From positions 124,001 to 188,000 of the forward strand of contig JACKJF010000005.1 of assembly GCA_020638095.1 (NCBI GenBank): a DNA stretch of 64,000 bases, in the 5' to 3' direction. This DNA is from Hyphomicrobiaceae bacterium. GTDB lineage: Bacteria > Pseudomonadota > Alphaproteobacteria > Rhizobiales > Devosiaceae. Of this stretch, positions 60,955-64,000 are shown one piece after another. The notes under the pieces were generated by a model. That model did not search any database, was not told the origin of the DNA, and saw nothing but the letters and a program-made list of their open reading frames with translations. How positions within the stretch are numbered: position 1 is the first letter of the stretch; each line of letters opens with the position of its first letter. Both the position numbers and the translations under genes were made by a program.

Positions 60955-62112
60955 ATGCTGAACTCCCTCGATATCGCCAAGCCGGTGGCGGATACGCGCG
61001 TCGTCGTCGCGATGTCCGGGGGCGTCGATTCGTCGGTTGTTGCCGGGCTTCTGGCGCGCGAAGGCTACGAGGTGATTGGCGTCACGCTGCAGCTCTATGA
61101 CCATGGCGCCGCGACCCACCGCAAGGGCGCCTGCTGTGCAGGCCAGGACATTCACGACGCACGCAACGCCGCTGACGCGCTTGGTATTCCCCACTACGTG
61201 CTCGATTATGAAGAGCGGTTCCGGGAAAAGGTGATCGACCCCTTCGCCGAGGCCTACGCGGCCGGCGAGACGCCGGTGCCTTGCATCGCCTGCAATCAGA
61301 CGGTCAAGTTCGACGATCTGATGTCGGTCGCGCGGGACCTCGAGGCGGACGTACTCGCGACCGGGCATTACATTCAGTCGCGGCTGGTTGACGGGCACAG
61401 ACGCCTTTTCCGGCCAGAGGATGTGGACAAGGATCAGTCCTATTTCCTTTTTGCAACCACGCCCGCACAGCTTGACTTCCTGCGTTTTCCACTTGGCGGC
61501 AAGACCAAGGCGGAGACGCGGGAACTTGCCCACGAAATGGGGCTTGAGGTTGCCGATAAGTCGGAAAGCCAGGATATCTGCTTTGTGCCGGAAGGCTCGT
61601 ATGCCGAGGTTGTGCGGCGGTTTCATCCCGAGGCGCTTGAGGAAGGCGATGTAGTTCATACTGATGGCCGCGTTCTTGGGCGGCATCGCGGCGTTGCTCA
61701 CTATACGGTCGGGCAGCGGCGGGGACTTGGCATCGCGGCGGGTGAGCCGCTTTACGTAGTGCGGATAGATGTGCGGGGCAACAAGGTCATCGTTGGACCC
61801 TATGAAGCCTTGCGAACCCACACCGTGCGCCTGAGGGACGTGAACTGGCTCGGGGACCTGCCGCTCGGCGATGCAGCTGGTGGCAACGGAGTACCGGTGC
61901 TGGCCAAGGTTCGCTCGACGCGCGCGCCGCAGGACGCCGTTCTGACATTAAGGGGCGACGATGTGTTCGTGACCCTGATTGCCGGCGAATATGGCGTGTC
62001 GCCCGGTCAGGCCTGCGTCTTTTACGACGAGCCCGACAGGGAAGGTGCGCCGGCCCGGGTTCTTGGTGGCGGGTTCATCGCCGAGGCCATCCCCGCCAGC
62101 GTTGCTGCGTGA
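60955..62112 (+). CDS. mnmA: tRNA 2-thiouridylase MnmA
   Basis: Thiolates U34 of Lys, Glu and Gln tRNAs, 385 residues. It has P-loop [19 protein letters not shown], the catalytic Cys in [11 protein letters not shown], the second active Cys in [12 protein letters not shown], and GHYIQSR plus QRRGLGIA of the family. An N-terminal [17 protein letters not shown] block is typical of alphaproteobacterial MnmA. AGGATGGATC precedes the ATG. The longer frame to 60934 is unnecessary. Confidence 0.97.
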   Translation: MLNSLDIAKPVADTRVVVAMSGGVDSSVVAGLLAREGYEVIGVTLQLYDHGAATHRKGACCAGQDIHDARNAADALGIPHYVLDYEERFREKVIDPFAEAYAAGETPVPCIACNQTVKFDDLMSVARDLEADVLATGHYIQSRLVDGHRRLFRPEDVDKDQSYFLFATTPAQLDFLRFPLGGKTKAETRELAHEMGLEVADKSESQDICFVPEGSYAEVVRRFHPEALEEGDVVHTDGRVLGRHRGVAHYTVGQRRGLGIAAGEPLYVVRIDVRGNKVIVGPYEALRTHTVRLRDVNWLGDLPLGDAAGGNGVPVLAKVRSTRAPQDAVLTLRGDDVFVTLIAGEYGVSPGQACVFYDEPDREGAPARVLGGGFIAEAIPASVAA

Positions 62113-62208
62113 TCCCCGGCGGCGGCTGGCGTTACTATTTTCCAACCTCGACCCAAGGATTGGCGCAATTGCTGCGTCCAATGGGTGAAACGATCCTGAG
62201 GAGCCAGG

Positions 62209-62769
62209 GTGGACGCCGAGGCGACAGCGGAAATTGCGATGGATCCGGCGAAGGCGCCGGAGCTTAGCGCAGAACTCGCCAAGCGTGCGGCTCTGGGCGA
62301 CCGCCTGGCTTTTTCCGAACTGCTGGATCGGGAATACGACTTCATTTTCCGGGTCGCCTACCGTTGGCTCGGCAACCAGGAGCAGGCGGAAGACCTGACG
62401 CAGGATCTTTGCATCAAGCTCGCGCGGACGGTCGGGCAGTTCGAGGGCCGGTCGCGGTTTCGGACATGGCTTTATCGGCTGGTCTTGAACGCGGCGCGGG
62501 ACCAACACCGGTCGGCGGGCCGCAGCCCGAATACCGTCGATATCGGTGAAACCGAAGTCGCCGATCCGCGTTCTGCCGATGCCGATCTCGAGCGGGAGGC
62601 GCTTTGGCAGGCCGTACGGCAGTTGCCGCCGCGCCAGGCGGATTCGGTGCTTCTGGTCTATGCGGAAGAAAAGAGCCACGCCGAGGCGGCCGCCATTCTC
62701 GGCTGTTCGGAGAGCACGGTCAGTTGGCACGTGCATGAGGCAAAAAAGGCGTTGAGGGCGCTTTTGTGA
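62209..62769 (+). CDS. ECF-type RNA polymerase sigma factor
   Basis: A 186-residue extracytoplasmic-function sigma factor. Region 2 has REYDFIFRVAYRWLGNQEQAEDLTQDLCIKLARTVGQFEGRSRFRTWLYRLVLNAARDQHR; region 4 has LPPRQADSVLLVYAEEKSHAEAAAILGCSESTVSWHVHEAKKAL. GTG 62209 follows GAGGAGCCAGG; ATG 62239 is an alternative. The next gene starts 1 base after its stop and encodes a membrane protein with a cytosolic N-terminus, the usual place and layout for an anti-sigma factor. Confidence 0.92.
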   Translation: MDAEATAEIAMDPAKAPELSAELAKRAALGDRLAFSELLDREYDFIFRVAYRWLGNQEQAEDLTQDLCIKLARTVGQFEGRSRFRTWLYRLVLNAARDQHRSAGRSPNTVDIGETEVADPRSADADLEREALWQAVRQLPPRQADSVLLVYAEEKSHAEAAAILGCSESTVSWHVHEAKKALRALL

Positions 62770-62770
62770 G

Positions 62771-64000
62771 ATGAACATGCAGGAAGACAAGCTCAAGAAG
62801 CTCAGCGAAATCGAGCCGCCCCGGCGCTCAGATGAAGCGCGCGAGCGGGCGCTGCACCTTGCGCTCGATGCGTTCGATTCGGCTCAGGCGGAAAAAAATG
62901 CAGCGACGACCCAAGGATCGGCCGGCGCGAAGCGTCCCACATCCATCATGGATTGGATGAAAGGACTCTTCGCCATGGAAAACCGTCATGCTCTGACTGC
63001 TGTCGTCACCGGCCTTGTGCTGCTGCCGCTCGGTTATTTTTTGTATCAGAATACCGCCCTGACCCCGATCGCCGTCGGCCCCCGGGCGCCAGTCGACCTT
63101 AACCTGCCGGTCGAGGATGCGCGCGGCCGCCAGGACGCCGGCGGAACAGTCGCGACCGAAGTGACCAACAACCAGAGTGTTGCGGATGCCGCCGAGCGGG
63201 ATGAATTCTCCCTGGCCGAGGAAAGGCCGCTCGCCGAACCTTCGCCGATGCCGGTTTCGCCGCCAGCGAGCAAGATGACCGGTATCGTTGCCCCCGACCT
63301 CATGCGCGAACAGGCGATCGGCAATATCGCGGTTTCGGGAGAATCCGCCTATGACGCGGCGGCGAGCGCCCCGGCGCAGGCGCCGGGCTATATCGTGGCG
63401 CCGGAAGGGACGGGCGACCAGTTCACCAGTTTCGACGATTCAGGCGTCAAGGTGGTCGTTGCGGAGCCGGTTTCGACCTTTTCGATCGATGTCGACAAGG
63501 CCTCCTACGCCTATGTGCGCCAGGCGCTCAATCAGGGTTACCTGCCGCAGGCGGATGCCGTTCGGGTCGAAGAACTGATCAACTATTTCTCCTACGACTA
63601 TCCGCTGCCGACCGACGCCAGCGTGCCGTTTGCCACCGACATGCAGATCGTGCCGAGCCCGTGGGATGCGGGCAAGCATTTGCTGAGAATCGGGGTGCAG
63701 GGCTTCGAAATTCCGGCGGGTGAGCGGCCGGCTGCCAATCTCGTCTTCCTCATCGATACGTCGGGGTCGATGGACGAACCGGACAAGCTGCCGCTTCTCA
63801 TCAAGAGCTTCTCGATGATGCTCGATGCGCTCGGTCCGGACGACAAGGTCTCGATCGTTGCCTATGCCGGTTCGGCGGGCACGGTGCTGGACCCGACGCC
63901 GGCAAGCGAAAAGCGCAAGATTCTTGCTGCACTGCGTTCGCTTTCTGCGGGCGGCTCGACGGCCGGCGCCGAGGGGATCGAACTCGCCTACCAGTTGGCT
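62771..64000 (+). CDS. Membrane-anchored von Willebrand factor A domain protein (3' end outside window)
   Basis: At least 410 residues, cut by the window end. Residues 1-70 are cytosolic and charged (MNMQEDKLKKLSEIEPPRRSDEARERALHLALDAF). One membrane helix lies near 72-92 (LTAVVTGLVLLPLGYFLY), then a Pro/Ala linker. From about residue 230 a vWF_A N-terminal module occurs (VSTFSIDVDKASYAYVRQALNQGYLPQADAVRVEELINYFSYDYP), followed by the vWA domain with intact MIDAS DTSGSMDE near residue 329. The architecture resembles YfbK-type proteins, but here it follows an ECF sigma gene by one base, so the N-terminal part may be an anti-sigma domain. That last point is inference. Confidence 0.88.
   Translation, partial: MNMQEDKLKKLSEIEPPRRSDEARERALHLALDAFDSAQAEKNAATTQGSAGAKRPTSIMDWMKGLFAMENRHALTAVVTGLVLLPLGYFLYQNTALTPIAVGPRAPVDLNLPVEDARGRQDAGGTVATEVTNNQSVADAAERDEFSLAEERPLAEPSPMPVSPPASKMTGIVAPDLMREQAIGNIAVSGESAYDAAASAPAQAPGYIVAPEGTGDQFTSFDDSGVKVVVAEPVSTFSIDVDKASYAYVRQALNQGYLPQADAVRVEELINYFSYDYPLPTDASVPFATDMQIVPSPWDAGKHLLRIGVQGFEIPAGERPAANLVFLIDTSGSMDEPDKLPLLIKSFSMMLDALGPDDKVSIVAYAGSAGTVLDPTPASEKRKILAALRSLSAGGSTAGAEGIELAYQLA

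Noticed and set aside
60805..60960. Possible sigma-54 promoter (TGGACAAAATTGCA) upstream of fliK
   Set aside because: The GG and GC elements are 8 bases apart instead of 10, so it does not fit sigma-54 spacing.

Overview
The window is high-GC chromosomal DNA from an alphaproteobacterium, most likely of the order Hyphomicrobiales (Rhizobiales) and probably close to Devosia/Pelagibacterium. The evidence is the combination of CtrA, ChpT and SciP cell-cycle regulators, a Caulobacter-like fliF-fliG-fliH-fliN-flbD flagellar operon, a RpoH/RluD pair, an EipA (DUF1134) protein and rhizobial-type palindromic intergenic repeats. The genus is an inference. I saw no phage, insertion sequence, CRISPR array, tRNA or rRNA.

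Layout. 1-11.6 kb: the end of glmM, an outer-membrane barrel protein, a DUF72 protein, a YcaQ-like glycosylase, small proteins, then serC (behind a probable serC-type leader RNA), serA, an unusual EPSP synthase, and a NarL-type two-component system. 11.6-13.3 kb: two tandem paralogous secreted Asp/Gly-rich proteins of unknown function that share a C-terminal domain and a promoter palindrome. 13.4-30.2 kb: slyX, a DMT transporter, purA, a large one-pass membrane protein, the thiBPQ thiamine importer under a TPP riboswitch, a divergent thiamine pyrophosphokinase, rpoH, rluD, envelope proteins and chpT.

30.5-36.1 kb: the chemotaxis operon cheA-cheW-cheY-cheB-cheR. 36.1-48.6 kb: a frameshifted phosphotransferase gene, a serralysin-like RTX protease, ctrA, fliI-fliJ, sdaA, an AraC regulator and two tandem RTX proteins built of about seven 55-residue repeats. 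48.6-50 kb: a TetR regulator and a DUF4386 membrane protein that share two operator palindromes. 50-60.7 kb: flhA, flbD, fliN, fliH, fliG, fliF, then a GST, sciP, flgD and fliK. 61-64 kb: mnmA, an ECF sigma factor and a membrane-anchored von Willebrand A protein cut by the window end.

How they work together. ChpT passes phosphate to CtrA, SciP restrains CtrA, and FlbD runs late flagellar genes. Possible CtrA sites lie in front of fliI, fliF and sciP, and four GANTC methylation sites lie upstream of ctrA, so cell cycle, flagellum and chemotaxis appear wired together here. Three calcium-binding RTX proteins are probable type I secretion substrates, but no type I transporter is encoded in the window. 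The most likely undescribed items are the Asp/Gly-rich secreted pair with its shared promoter motif, and the AraC/RTX-repeat locus with 21-bp direct repeats.
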